A stretch of 33,530 nucleotides of DNA from Acidobacteriaceae bacterium (GTDB taxonomy: Bacteria; Acidobacteriota; Terriglobia; Terriglobales; Acidobacteriaceae), in the NCBI GenBank assembly GCA_025355385.1, contig JANXZS010000221.1:1-33530 (forward strand). Direction: 5' to 3'. Positions within the stretch are counted from its first letter, which is position 1; every line of letters starts with the position of its first letter. The position numbers were made by a program, and so were the translations under genes. The notes below the pieces were generated by a model. It was not told where the DNA came from. It saw only the letters and a program-made list of their open reading frames with translations, and made no database searches. Positions 1-8,040 of this stretch are shown one piece after another.

Positions 1-647
1 CAAATCGTGAACCCGCGCCCGTCAACCAGGCTCGCCCGGGTCAGTCGATCAACAACCCTCATGACGGAACGCCGAATTCAATCGCTCCGCGTGCTGGAGT
101 GCCAACCAACTTGCCCCAGCGCAATGCCAACCCTTCAAGTAATGGGACGGCTCCGTTAATAACCGCTCACCCGAATCATGAACCTGCGCCTACCAGCCAG
201 GCTCGTCCGGGTCAGCCATCCAACACTAATCAGGGCGGTCGTCCTGAATATAACGCTCCGCAGGCAAACAACGGTTCGCAGCCGCGTTACAACGCTCCCC
301 AGCAGCGTCAGCAGAGCATGCCGCAGGAGCCACGTTACAACGCGCCCCAGCAGCGTCAGCAGAGCATGCCGCAGGAGCCACGTTACGACGCGCCCCAGCA
401 GCGTCAGCAAAGCATGCCGCAGGAGCCGCGTTACAACGCGCCCCAGCAGCGTCAGCAAAGCATGCCGCAGGAGCCGCGTTACAACGCTCCCCAGCAGCGT
501 CAGCAGAGCATGCCGCAGCAGCCCCGCTATAGCGCTCCACCCCAGCGCCAGCAAGAGCAGCGCTATAACGCTCCACCACAGCGCCAGCAGAGCGCCCCGC
601 AAGTTCGAAACGGCGATCCTCGCACTAGTGGAGGACGCGGTCGCTAA
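1..647 (+). CDS. C-terminal part of a Q/N/P/R-rich tandem-repeat protein (5' end outside window)
   Basis: The reading frame is open from base 3 to the TAA at 645-647 with no convincing start, so the gene begins upstream of the window; the GTG at 99 is internal. The visible ~214 residues are low-complexity, rich in Gln, Asn, Pro and Arg. Two copies of an NxEPAPxxQARPGQ motif (bases ~3-45 and ~177-220) precede five near-perfect 16-residue units RYNAPQQRQQSMPQEP (285-524) and two shortened units; the end is basic and glycine-rich (GGRGR). Such tails occur on secreted or envelope proteins of Acidobacteriota, but no catalytic domain is visible here and I do not assign a function. A strong terminator follows 40 bp downstream. 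Confidence is high that it is coding, because stops are absent and the units vary mostly at the codon level. Confidence 0.8.
   Translation, partial: NREPAPVNQARPGQSINNPHDGTPNSIAPRAGVPTNLPQRNANPSSNGTAPLITAHPNHEPAPTSQARPGQPSNTNQGGRPEYNAPQANNGSQPRYNAPQQRQQSMPQEPRYNAPQQRQQSMPQEPRYDAPQQRQQSMPQEPRYNAPQQRQQSMPQEPRYNAPQQRQQSMPQQPRYSAPPQRQQEQRYNAPPQRQQSAPQVRNGDPRTSGGRGR
285..524 (+). repeat. Five tandem 48-bp units within a coding sequence
   Basis: Five in-frame 48-bp units encode the 16-residue motif RYNAPQQRQQSMPQEP with only N/D and E/Q changes; a 12-residue and a 14-residue degenerate unit follow to about 602. Near-identity at DNA level means copy number can change by slippage and also that short-read assembly could have collapsed it. 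Confidence 0.9.
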
Positions 648-687
648 GCACACTTCTTGCTAAGATCGTCCGTGCAAAACCAGCCTG

Positions 688-722
688 GCGGCTCGTACAA
701 CTTTACGAGCCGCTCTTTTTTA
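688..722 (+). terminator. Rho-independent terminator after the repeat-protein gene
   Basis: Perfect 10-bp stem GCGGCTCGTA / TACGAGCCGC (688-697 and 704-713) with a six-base loop, followed by TCTTTTTTA. It lies 40 bp after the stop codon of the repeat-protein gene. Confidence 0.9.
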
Positions 723-1040
723 TTCACTGGCCCCGATATCCCGACGACTCCGCCGTCGCTATGCAATCCTCAGGTCGGCCTTGGGATGCGCCGAAGGCGC
801 GGGTTGCTGTAGGATTTGACAGCTGGCCAAGGGCCATCGCAGGCGCTGTGATCCCAAAGCCTGGTCTTTACCCGAGGGGTCGCGTCCAGCAGAGTCATCG
901 GTTGGCCGTGTGGCCTAGATCATCTCGGCAAGGTCAAACATGCATTATCAGTAGCGCCGTTCTGTCTTTCCTCATCAGCGCAACAGACCCCGGGGATTTT
1001 GGTCTCATCAATCCTGCACCTTGAACTTAAGGAGAAATTC
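723..1040. other. Intergenic region upstream of the VOC gene; no gene seen
   Basis: About 320 bp between the terminator and the VOC start codon. The only frame open here (761-1024) has no ribosome site, no recognisable composition and no family resemblance. It presumably holds the promoter of the VOC gene; I cannot pick a convincing -35/-10 pair. A clear Shine-Dalgarno TAAGGAGA is at 1028-1035. Confidence 0.5.
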
Positions 1041-1403
1041 ATGCCGAATCCTTTTGTACACGTAGAACTCAGCACAACTGATTTAGACAAGGCCAAGGCG
1101 TTTTACACCAAGCTCTTTGATTGGGATTTGAAGGACATGCCCATGCCCAATGGCAACTACACAATGATTGGCGTAGGCCAAGGCACCGGCGGCGGCATGA
1201 TGCACAACTCGATGCCGGGATTGCCTTCGGTGTGGGTTCCGTATGTCGATGTCTTGGATATTCATGCTTCGACGGCGCAGGCAAAATCACTGGGCGCCAA
1301 TATCATGCTGGATTCGATGGAAGTGCCCGGCATGGGATGGTGCTCCATGTTAATCGATCCGACGGGCGCTCCTATCGGCCTTTGGCAAAACAAGACTGCC
1401 TGA
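1041..1403 (+). CDS. VOC (glyoxalase/bleomycin-resistance-like) family protein
   Basis: 120-residue single-domain protein. The start [22 protein letters not shown] and the end [13 protein letters not shown] are typical of VOC-superfamily proteins of the CFP-30/PhnB-like type, which pair two beta-alpha-beta-beta-beta units. I chose ATG 1041 rather than an in-frame GTG at 999 because TAAGGAGA sits 6-7 bases ahead of 1041 and the homologous region begins there. There is a Gly/Met-rich stretch (GTGGGMMH) in the middle. No substrate can be read from the sequence; members include dioxygenases, isomerases and antibiotic-binding proteins. It stands alone in its transcription unit, 314 bp before the acyl-CoA dehydrogenase. 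Confidence 0.85.
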   Translation: MPNPFVHVELSTTDLDKAKAFYTKLFDWDLKDMPMPNGNYTMIGVGQGTGGGMMHNSMPGLPSVWVPYVDVLDIHASTAQAKSLGANIMLDSMEVPGMGWCSMLIDPTGAPIGLWQNKTA

Positions 1404-1717
1404 ACTGTTTTTGCAGACCATGGACGATCGCCAGTCGGAGGCAAGTTTCAAGCCCACCCCGGCTGGCGTCCCTCCACTATTGCTTTGCCCAGCAGCCGGG
1501 GCGACCTCTCGCCTTCCGACAAAACGTTAAGAGGCGCGCAGCCGCAAAGCCAGCAGCGTGCAACCTTCGCGATGTCAACTGGATGGATGGTGTGCGCATA
1601 ACCCGCGGCGACAATGCGTTAGCCCGGATGATACGATCACGAGTTTCCTCTGCTTCTGTCCCGGCTTACCCGATAGGCCGAGGCAGAGTCAATATGCGTG
1701 TGCCGGAGCCCAGGTCA
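1404..1717. other. Intergenic region before the acyl-CoA dehydrogenase; no gene seen
   Basis: The dehydrogenase frame is open without a stop back to 1121, but this upstream stretch lacks family similarity and overlaps the VOC gene in another frame, so it is not coding. No terminator or clear promoter was found. Confidence 0.5.
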
Positions 1718-2890
1718 ATGTCTATCCCCACAATCGAAGCAGCTCAGAATCCTTTCACCCCAACCGCCGAACAGCAGCAGTTGCGCAAAGAGATCCGCGA
1801 CTTTGCCGCGCGCGAGATTTTGCCCAACGTCATGCGATGGGACGAAGCAAGTGAATTTCCCCTCGACGTAGTGCGGCAGCTTGGCCAAATGGGTTTGATG
1901 GGCATCCTGCTTCCTGCGGAATATGGCGGCGCCGATCTTGGTTACGTTGAATATGTGCTCGCGGTCGAAGAGTTATCCGCGGTCGATGCCTCCATCGGCA
2001 TCATCGTCGCTTCGCACAATTCTCTTTGCTCCAATCACATCTTTCTGGCTGGCGACGAAGCCCAGAGGCGGCGCTACCTCCCGCGGCTGGCCACCGGAGA
2101 GGCGCTCGGTGCCTGGGGATTGACCGAACCGGGTGCAGGATCGGACGCAGGCAGCGCCCGCACCACCGCCACCCGCAAGGGCGATGGCTGGGTGATCAAT
2201 GGCAACAAGACCTTCATTACCAATGGACACTATGCCGATATCGCCGTCGTGATCGCCGTGACCGACAAGGACAAGGGAACCCGCGGACTCTCCGCTTTCG
2301 TCGTCGAAAAGGGCATGCGCGGTTTCCGCCCCGGCAAGAAGGAAAACAAGCTGGGCATGCGTGCCAGCGATACCTCTGAACTCATCTTCGAGGACTGCGA
2401 GATTCCCGCGGAAAATCTGCTGGGTATGGAGGGGGAGGGATTCGTCGATGCCATGCGCGTGCTGGATGGCGGGCGCATCTCGATTGCGGCGATGTCCCTG
2501 GGGATTGCCAAGGGCGCCTTCGAAGCCGCTTTGAAGTATGCGAAGGAGCGGCGGCAGTTCGGCAAGGCCATCGCCGACTTCCAAGGAATTCAGTGGAAGC
2601 TCGCCGATATGGCAACGCAGTTGGAAGCAGCCCGGCTGCTAACTCAGCGAGCCGCCGTGATGAAGGATGCAGGCGTGAAGACTACGCTGGAGTCCTCCAT
2701 GGCGAAGCTCTACGCGAGCGAGGTGGCTGTGCGCATCTGCGATGAGGCGGTGCAGATCCATGGCGGATATGGATTCATCAAAGATTATCCCGTGGAAAAG
2801 TTCTACCGCGACGTCAAGCTCTGTACCATCGGCGAAGGCACCAGCGAAATCCAGCGCATGGTCATTGCACGCGAATTGCTGAAGAAGTAG
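1718..2890 (+). CDS. Acyl-CoA dehydrogenase (short/medium-chain type)
   Basis: 390-residue FAD enzyme that introduces the trans-2 double bond in acyl-CoA, passing electrons to ETF; the length is the family norm. Visible: the N-terminal alpha domain; the first ACAD signature [17 protein letters not shown]; the beta-domain [13 protein letters not shown]; the C-terminal signature with QIHGGYGF; and the catalytic base, probably E373, in IGEGTSEIQ. Its position matches short/medium-chain and butyryl-CoA types, not the isovaleryl type. Start chosen at ATG 1718 (GGAG at 1704-1707); ATG 1694 is the alternative (+8 residues). There is no ETF gene beside it. With the methylmalonyl-CoA genes at 4788-6216 it suggests fatty-acid or branched-chain oxidation, but it is not in the same operon. 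Copy 1 of the dispersed element starts about 20 bp after its stop. Confidence 0.93.
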   Translation: MSIPTIEAAQNPFTPTAEQQQLRKEIRDFAAREILPNVMRWDEASEFPLDVVRQLGQMGLMGILLPAEYGGADLGYVEYVLAVEELSAVDASIGIIVASHNSLCSNHIFLAGDEAQRRRYLPRLATGEALGAWGLTEPGAGSDAGSARTTATRKGDGWVINGNKTFITNGHYADIAVVIAVTDKDKGTRGLSAFVVEKGMRGFRPGKKENKLGMRASDTSELIFEDCEIPAENLLGMEGEGFVDAMRVLDGGRISIAAMSLGIAKGAFEAALKYAKERRQFGKAIADFQGIQWKLADMATQLEAARLLTQRAAVMKDAGVKTTLESSMAKLYASEVAVRICDEAVQIHGGYGFIKDYPVEKFYRDVKLCTIGEGTSEIQRMVIARELLKK

Positions 2891-2907
2891 CGCACGGGGC
2901 TGCCATG

Positions 2908-3026
2908 ACAACGGCAGAAGCAGGGTTACTGTAAGGTGAGCCATATATCTCTGCAGGCATTTTCATCAAGAAAATGCCTACATCGCTGACGCTGGATACA
3001 TCACACTATCCCTGCTTCTGCGCTAG
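2908..3026 (-). repeat. Dispersed 118-bp inverted-repeat element, copy 1
   Basis: Element in reverse orientation relative to the copy at 10600. Its consensus left terminus (reading CTAGCGCAGAAGCAGGG on the minus strand) is intact at 3010-3026; the other end is decayed (CGGCAGAAGCAGGG from 2912, without CTAG). The internal hairpin GGCATTTTC / GAAAATGCC is intact (2956-2978). It fills the gap between the convergent acyl-CoA dehydrogenase and exporter genes, and its CTAG (3023-3026) contains the exporter stop codon. Confidence 0.92.
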
Positions 3027-4627
3027 TGCATGGGTACGGATTGGTGGCTCTTCTTCGGCCGCTCCATCAGGTAGGGGATGGGAATCAAACACGCAGTCAG
3101 CAGCACCAGCGCCCAAACCGTATCGACGTAAGCGAGGGTGTGAGCCTGCGTCTGCATCATGCGATAGATCTGCCCGCCGGCGTGGTGTGCCGCATCTGGC
3201 GTGGCCCAGCCTCTCTGGTGAAATGCGCCTGTCATTCCTCCCATCGTTCGCTGGTAGGCCTGCGATCCTGGCACCACGTTCGCTGACAGCATCGCCTGGT
3301 GAACCTGCTGGCGGCGAGCGATCAAAGTGGTGACAAACGAGATGCCAACACTGCCGCCGACATTGCGCATCAGCGAATTCATGCCACTCACTTCGTTATT
3401 CTTGTTTTGCGGAATTCCGATGTAGCACATGGTGTTGATCGGCACGAATAGGAAGGGCAGCCCGCACGCCACCACGGCACGCCAGCTCACCGCCGTCGCG
3501 AAATTGACGCCGAGGTTCAGGTTCGTCATGCGCAGCAGACCCATCGTGGTCACGATGAATCCGCAGGTGACGATGAAGCGCGGATCGAAGCGCGAGGTGA
3601 TTAGTCCCGCCACCGGGAAAAGCACCATCAACACCAGCCCGCCAGCCGAGATCGCCATTCCCGCGCGCTCGGCGGAGTAGCCCATCAACTGCTGCAGAAA
3701 TTGCGGGATGAGCACCGTGGTGGAGTAGAGCGAGGCGCCGACCATGAACATCACCAGCTGCGTCATGGCGAAGTTGCGCTTGCGGAAGAGCTGCAGATCG
3801 ACAATGGGGTGCTCCGTCGTCAGCTCCCGCACCAGGAAGAGAATCACGCCTACACCCGCGGCCAGGGCGCACGCTACGATGAAGCGCGAGCTGAACCAGT
3901 CATCCTCCTGCCCCTTGTCCAACATCATCTGCAGCGCTCCGATCCCCACTACCAGCAGGCCCAGCCCGTAGTAGTCGATGGGAATTCGCTTCTTCTTCAC
4001 GTCATCGAGATACGGCGGATCTTCCACCAGCTTGCGCGTGAAGTACAACGAAATAATCCCTACCGGAATGTTGAGGAAGAAGAGCCAGCGCCAGCTGTAG
4101 TTGTCCGTGATCCAGCCGCCGACGGTGGGGCCGATGGCCGGTGCCATCACCACCGCCATGCCATACACGGCGAAGGCCATGCTGCGTTTGGCTGGTGGAA
4201 AGGTGTCGGCGAGGATCGCCTGCTCGCTCGGCTGCAGCCCTCCTCCAGCCGCGCCCTGGATCACGCGGAAGAACACCAGCATGCCCAGCGAGGGAGCCAG
4301 GCCGCATAGAAATGAAGTCACCGTGAACAGCAATACGCAAGACATGTAAAAGCGCTTGCGACCGATGCGATTCGAAATCCATCCGCTGATAGGCAGCACG
4401 ACGGCGTTGGACACCAGGTAGGACGTCAATACCCAGGTGCCCTCATCGATGCTTGCCGAAAGGCTCCCGGCAATGTGCGGCAGTGCCACGTTGGCTATCG
4501 ACGAGTCGAGCGCCTCCATGAACGTGGCCAGCGTCACCGTTATGGCAATCAGCCACGGGTTCGCGCGTGGCCTCCACGTATCATGGAAGGACAGTGGCGG
4601 TTTGTCGTCCGACCGATCCGCGGTCAC
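3023..4627 (-). CDS. MFS exporter, DHA2 (EmrB/QacA) 14-TM family
   Basis: 534-residue inner-membrane proton-drug antiporter of the EmrB type. Visible: first helix TLATFMEALDSSIANVALP, the loop motif NRIGRKRFY, FRVIQGAAGGG, and antiporter motif C in AVVMAPAIGPTVGGW followed by WRWLFFLNIPVG. The frame is open far upstream (to 5134) but that part overlaps meaB antisense, so the N-terminus is placed at GTG 4627 just before the conserved start; no strong Shine-Dalgarno supports it, so a few residues either way are possible. EmrB proteins usually work with an EmrA/HlyD adaptor and an outer-membrane channel; neither is in this window. Divergent from meaB, with an extended inverted repeat between them. 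The stop codon TAG lies inside the CTAG of element copy 1. Confidence 0.9.
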   Translation of the reverse strand: MTADRSDDKPPLSFHDTWRPRANPWLIAITVTLATFMEALDSSIANVALPHIAGSLSASIDEGTWVLTSYLVSNAVVLPISGWISNRIGRKRFYMSCVLLFTVTSFLCGLAPSLGMLVFFRVIQGAAGGGLQPSEQAILADTFPPAKRSMAFAVYGMAVVMAPAIGPTVGGWITDNYSWRWLFFLNIPVGIISLYFTRKLVEDPPYLDDVKKKRIPIDYYGLGLLVVGIGALQMMLDKGQEDDWFSSRFIVACALAAGVGVILFLVRELTTEHPIVDLQLFRKRNFAMTQLVMFMVGASLYSTTVLIPQFLQQLMGYSAERAGMAISAGGLVLMVLFPVAGLITSRFDPRFIVTCGFIVTTMGLLRMTNLNLGVNFATAVSWRAVVACGLPFLFVPINTMCYIGIPQNKNNEVSGMNSLMRNVGGSVGISFVTTLIARRQQVHQAMLSANVVPGSQAYQRTMGGMTGAFHQRGWATPDAAHHAGGQIYRMMQTQAHTLAYVDTVWALVLLTACLIPIPYLMERPKKSHQSVPMH

Positions 4628-4660
4628 CGTAGTTGAAGCCAAAGATCCTCGTGGGAGTAC

Positions 4661-4687
4661 AAAGTTGGGCCCGCGGGCCCCGACTTT
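4661..4687. promoter_or_regulatory. Extended inverted repeat in the exporter/meaB divergent region
   Basis: Perfect 14-bp palindrome GGGCCCGCGGGCCC (4667-4680) flanked by AAAGT and ACTTT, giving a 27-bp near-perfect inverted repeat about 35 bp upstream of the exporter start and 100 bp upstream of meaB. Just to its right, TTTATT-17 bp-TATACG (4684-4712) is a weak candidate promoter for meaB. It could be an operator or an RNA hairpin in the exporter leader; no regulator gene is adjacent. Confidence 0.5.
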
Positions 4688-4787
4688 ATTGGCTGTACAG
4701 TTTTCTTTATACGCGAGGCTTCTATCCGGAGACGAGTACTCCCCGCCGGCACTGGCAGCAGCAGGCGCGGTATGATCGCTAACGAAG

Positions 4788-5801
4788 ATGGAAGACACAG
4801 AACACAGCGAAGTTGCCCCGGCCGGAGTGGCGCGACTGGTGGAACGCGTGTGCGCGGGCGACGTACGCGCATTGGCCCGCGCCATATCTCTGGTGGAAGA
4901 TAATTCTCCACTTGCCCCAGAGATCCTGGCTTGCTGTTTTCCCCATTCCGGCAAGGCCTTGCGCATTGGCATCACGGGATCGCCGGGAGCAGGCAAAAGT
5001 ACCTTGGTCGACCGCCTCGTGAAAGATCTTCGCGCTGCTGACAAGACCATCGGTGTGCTCGCCATCGATCCCACCAGCCCATACTCCGGAGGCGCAATTC
5101 TCGGCGACCGCATCCGCATGCAGGAGCACTTCAACGACCCCGGCCTCTACCTGCGCAGCATGGCGACGCGCGGAGCGTTGGGCGGACTGGCCCGCGCTTC
5201 CGCTGACGTAGCTGCGGTCATCGAGGCCAGTGGCAAAGACGTGATCCTTATTGAAACCGTGGGAGTGGGCCAGGATGAGATCGAGATTGTCAGGCTCGCC
5301 GATGTTACCGTGGTCGTACTCGTACCCGGCATGGGTGACGACGTGCAGAGCCTGAAGGCGGGCATCATGGAGATCGCCGACATTTTTGTTGTGAACAAGA
5401 GCGACCGCGACGGCGCGGACCGCGTGGAGAAAGAGATTCGTGCCATGCAATCGCTCGACACTCGACATGGGGACTGGGGAGTAACTCCGATCGTGCGCAC
5501 CGTTGCCACCACCGGAGAGGGCGTTGCGGGACTCGGCGCGGCCATCGCCCAGTTTCAACAGTGGCTGGAGCGCGAAGCAAGATGGAAGTCTCGCCGCCAG
5601 GCCTTCTGGCGCGAACGATTGCGCGAGATGATGCGACAGGAACTCCTGCTCGAGCTAAGTGAGCGCGGGTTCAACGAAGACGGCCTCGCTCACCATGCCG
5701 AAGAAGTGGAAGCAGGCAACGAAAATCCATACCGGCTGGTGCCGCAGCTGGTTAGCGAAGTCTTACGCCAGGGAGCCACGTCCTCGAGGAGAACGCCATG
5801 A
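4788..5801 (+). CDS. meaB: Methylmalonyl-CoA mutase-associated GTPase MeaB
   Basis: 337-residue G3E-family P-loop GTPase (ArgK/MeaB) that gates cobalamin loading and protects methylmalonyl-CoA mutase. Visible: Walker A GSPGAGKS (residues ~64-71), AIDPTSPYSGGAILGDR (switch region), LYLRSMATRGALGG, the ETVGVGQDE G3 motif, and the NKSD base-recognition motif. Length matches the family. The start at ATG 4788 has only a weak ribosome site. The stop TGA overlaps the ATG of the epimerase gene (ATGA at 5798), so the two are translationally coupled, which fits the methylmalonyl-CoA pathway. The mutase itself is not in the window. Confidence 0.95.
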   Translation: MEDTEHSEVAPAGVARLVERVCAGDVRALARAISLVEDNSPLAPEILACCFPHSGKALRIGITGSPGAGKSTLVDRLVKDLRAADKTIGVLAIDPTSPYSGGAILGDRIRMQEHFNDPGLYLRSMATRGALGGLARASADVAAVIEASGKDVILIETVGVGQDEIEIVRLADVTVVVLVPGMGDDVQSLKAGIMEIADIFVVNKSDRDGADRVEKEIRAMQSLDTRHGDWGVTPIVRTVATTGEGVAGLGAAIAQFQQWLEREARWKSRRQAFWRERLREMMRQELLLELSERGFNEDGLAHHAEEVEAGNENPYRLVPQLVSEVLRQGATSSRRTP

Positions 5802-6216
5802 GCACTGATCTCCCGGCCATCGATCACCTCGGCATCGCAGTTAAAAGTCTTCAGGCGGCTAAACACTTTTACGCGATGCTGGGCCTCGAAGCAAGTGACG
5901 AGGAGATCGTGGAGCAGGAGCAGGTACGCCTCACCATGGTAAAGCTCGGCGAGAGCCGTATCGAGTTGTTGCAACCGACCAGCGAAGATTCCCCCGTCGG
6001 CCGCTTTCTCGCCCGGCGCGGTGAGGGCCTCCACCACGTCGCACTCCGCGTAAAGAACATTCAGTCAGTGCTGGCCGAGTTGAAGAGCAAGGGCGTGCGG
6101 CTGGTATCGGATGCAGTGCAAACCGGCGCCGGTGGACACCTCTATTTCTTATGCATCCCTCCAGTGCCGGGGGAGTACTCCTCGAAATCTGCCAGAATCC
6201 TACGGAAAAGCCATGA
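5798..6216 (+). pseudogene. mce: Methylmalonyl-CoA epimerase, single-base frameshift near the 3' end
   Basis: VOC-fold epimerase interconverting (S)- and (R)-methylmalonyl-CoA. Residues 1-117 are a normal epimerase (IDHLGIAVKSL, GEGLHHVALRV, QTGAGGHLYF), with metal-ligand histidines in DHLG and LHHVA. After F at 6146-6148 the read frame goes to nonsense and runs on to 6265. One frame over, beginning ATG CAT at 6151, the sequence reads MHPSSAGGVLLEICQNPTEK followed by Pro and TGA (6214-6216), the expected ending including the metal-ligand Glu. One base is therefore missing around 6149-6150 (TTC TT- ATG). The restored stop forms ATGA with the tsaB start, exactly as the meaB/mce junction does. 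As read, the product loses its fourth metal ligand and should be inactive; a base-call error is equally possible. Ribosome site GAGGAGAA at 5786-5793. Confidence 0.88.
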
Positions 6217-6974
6217 TCCACTTTCCCACAATTCTGGTGCTGGACACTTGCGGCTCCGAAGGTAAAGTCGCCCTCGCCCGCGTGCAGGCCGGTCGCGCGA
6301 CGGTGCTGGGCGAGGCGACCATCGCCGGCAAAACCTTTACCGCGGAATTGGTTCCAACAATCTCCGGCCTGCTGCAGAGCGCCAACATTCGCCTCGCGGA
6401 TCTTGACGCCCTGGCCGTGGTCCACGGCCCTGGCAGCTTTACCGGAGTACGGATCGGTGTCAGTACAGCTAAAGGATTGGTTGAGGCTGCGGCGATCCCG
6501 CTGATCGCCATTTCCCGGCTCGCGGTGCTCGACCGGCTCTCGGCGTTGCAGGGTCGAACTATCGCGGTTTTCGATGCCGGCAGGGGAGAGTTCTACGGCG
6601 GCATTTATGAAAACGGCCAACCCATCCGTGAGGCCTTGATGTGCTATGAGGAAGTCATGGCCGAAGCCACTATGCCATCCCCGACGACAGGGCAATCCCC
6701 GATGACCGGGCAATTCCCCAACCTGCTTGTCTGCGAAGCGCGCGTCCAGGCTGCGTTCGCCGCGCTCGGGCCCCGCATGCTTTCACTGCCCACTGTGACC
6801 GACGCATTGCCGCTAGCGGTGGAGCGCTGGCAGAGCGCCGAGTTCGACGACCCTTTGACCTTGGATGGCAATTACCTGCGGCGTTCCGACGCCGAGATCT
6901 TTTCCCGCCAGGCCCGCGACCTCGACACCAAGCGCAAGGGTACAGAGACGGCCAGTCATGATTCGGCCACCTGA
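6213..6974 (+). CDS. tsaB: tRNA threonylcarbamoyladenosine biosynthesis protein TsaB
   Basis: 253-residue ASKHA-fold protein (YeaZ) that forms the TsaBDE complex for N6-threonylcarbamoylation of A37 in ANN-decoding tRNAs. Visible: N-terminal ILVLDTCGSEGKVAL, the hallmark AVVHGPGSFTGVRIGVSTAKG, and FDAGRGEFYGGIY. Start at ATG 6213, overlapping the restored epimerase stop; an in-frame upstream ATG at 6111 lies inside the epimerase gene and is not used. A short internal duplication (SPTTGQSPMTGQ, about 6679-6714) sits in a variable loop. The stop overlaps rimI by 17 bases. tsaB-rimI pairing is widespread. Confidence 0.94.
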   Translation: MIHFPTILVLDTCGSEGKVALARVQAGRATVLGEATIAGKTFTAELVPTISGLLQSANIRLADLDALAVVHGPGSFTGVRIGVSTAKGLVEAAAIPLIAISRLAVLDRLSALQGRTIAVFDAGRGEFYGGIYENGQPIREALMCYEEVMAEATMPSPTTGQSPMTGQFPNLLVCEARVQAAFAALGPRMLSLPTVTDALPLAVERWQSAEFDDPLTLDGNYLRRSDAEIFSRQARDLDTKRKGTETASHDSAT

Positions 6975-7464
6975 TTTTGCCGTCCCCGGCCTGCTGATTC
7001 GCCCCATGCTGGCGGCGGATCTTTCTACAGTGGTGAGAATAGAACGCACCACACCTCGAGCGCCTCACTGGAGCCTCGAAGACTATCGCAACTGCCTCGA
7101 AGCTTCTTCCGAACACCTTCAGCGTCGTGCCTGGATCGCCGAGTGCAGCGATGGCATCCTGGGCTTTGCCGTGGTTAGCGGAGTGCCCGTCGGACCTCGC
7201 CTGGAGTTCGAATTGGAGTCGCTCGTGATCCGTCCTCAGGATCAGCGGCGCGGGGTGGGAAGCACGCTCCTGGCCACGGTCATTCGCGTGTTGAACAGTT
7301 CTGGCGCCTCCATACTCACGCTTGAAGTGCGCGCCTCCAACGTGGCGGCAATTCGATTGTACGAAGCATTTGGATTCACCCGGACAGGCCTCCGCAAGGC
7401 CTACTATGGGGGCCGCGACGGAACGCCACCCGAAGACGCCGTACTGATGCAACAGGGGTTATAG
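6958..7464 (+). CDS. rimI: Ribosomal protein S18-alanine N-acetyltransferase (RimI-like GNAT)
   Basis: 168-residue GNAT acetyltransferase, expected to acetylate the N-terminal Ala of ribosomal protein bS18. Visible: acetyl-CoA-binding motif A VIRPQDQRRGVGSTLL, the motif B region LEVRASNVAAIRLYEAFGF, and TGLRKAYYG near the end, all diagnostic of RimI. Start chosen at ATG 6958, overlapping the end of tsaB in another frame; a longer frame to 6865 would lie within tsaB. Last gene of the meaB-mce-tsaB-rimI row. Exact substrate is inferred from motif and linkage to tsaB. Confidence 0.92.
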   Translation: MIRPPDFAVPGLLIRPMLAADLSTVVRIERTTPRAPHWSLEDYRNCLEASSEHLQRRAWIAECSDGILGFAVVSGVPVGPRLEFELESLVIRPQDQRRGVGSTLLATVIRVLNSSGASILTLEVRASNVAAIRLYEAFGFTRTGLRKAYYGGRDGTPPEDAVLMQQGL

Positions 7465-7687
7465 AGTGACCTTATTTCCTCGTGTCCTGGTCGCAGTGGC
7501 CGGGCGCTGCGTTGCCAACGGAAAAGTCATGATTTGCTCCGCTGCTTTTTATACGCCTGAGGTGAGACTGCTTAGACTTACCCGGCATTCTGACCAAAAT
7601 CTATAGAGACGCCATCAAAACATCAGGGTTGCCGACCGGCATCCCAAGTGGTAGCTTGATGAGTCTGATGAAACAGGAGGTGACCGC

Positions 7688-7906
7688 ATGGATCAGGAAG
7701 TGGATGGTCAATTGTTCAGCGTGGAAATGCGCAGGTTGGAGCAGGAACACCATGACTACGCTGAGCAGCTAGAAAATCTTTCGCACAAGCCCTACCTTTC
7801 CGAAGAAGAAAAAATTGAAGAAATCCGCCTCAAAAAACTCAAACTACGATTGAAGGACCAGATCGCCGCCAAACGCAATCAGCACTCATCGCTGAATCTG
7901 GTTTAG
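7688..7906 (+). CDS. Small DUF465/YdcH-like coiled protein
   Basis: 72-residue charged helical protein: MRRLEQEHHDYAEQLENL followed by LSEEEKIEEIRLKKLKLRLK and DQIAAK. The heptad-like helix, the central break and the basic LKKxKLxLKD segment match the DUF465 (YdcH) family, short proteins of unknown function. Excellent ribosome site AGGAGGTGA at 7675-7683. A 223-bp upstream gap separates it from rimI, so it probably has its own promoter; none is clear by eye. No membrane segment or signal. Confidence 0.82.
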   Translation: MDQEVDGQLFSVEMRRLEQEHHDYAEQLENLSHKPYLSEEEKIEEIRLKKLKLRLKDQIAAKRNQHSSLNLV

Positions 7907-8040
7907 CTAACCACCCAACGCCACAGGGTGGGAGCGACCCGGGGCCCTCTCCTCGAATGTGTGAGGGCGTCTGCGTCATCGACTCGCTCCCCCTGCACCC
8001 GCGCAACCGGTAACACCTCTATAATCCAAAGAGGTTCTCT

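Noticed and set aside
285-524. Possible CRISPR array
   Set aside because: The units are directly adjacent with no unique spacers, are in frame with a gene and encode a clear peptide repeat.
156-653. Long open frames on the minus strand and in another plus frame over the tandem repeat
   Set aside because: A 48-bp repeat is divisible by three, so any frame free of stops in one unit stays open through all units; no ribosome site and unnatural composition.
761-1024. 87-residue frame between the terminator and the VOC gene
   Set aside because: No ribosome site, no recognisable domain, and it runs up to the VOC leader; more likely intergenic.
1121-1717. N-terminal extension of the acyl-CoA dehydrogenase frame
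   Set aside because: The dehydrogenase starts like its family at about 1718; the upstream stretch overlaps the VOC gene out of frame and has no homology.
2974-3333. 119-residue frame starting MPTSLTLDTS, and similar frames at 10449-10652 and 19724-20023 sharing the same start
   Set aside because: All begin inside the dispersed element (the ATG is in the internal hairpin arm) and run antisense into neighbouring genes; the shared N-terminus reflects the repeat, not a protein family.
4628-5134. N-terminal extension of the exporter frame (703 residues)
   Set aside because: It is antisense to the N-terminal half of meaB and has no membrane character; the exporter family starts near 4627.
6217-6265. 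Alternative C-terminus of the epimerase as read
   Set aside because: The tail is nonsense overlapping tsaB, while the true family ending is present one frame over.
7907-8040. Hairpins CCACCC/GGGTGG and GCCCTC/GAGGGC after the DUF465-like gene as a terminator
   Set aside because: Stems are short, loops are large and there is no T-tract; too weak to call.
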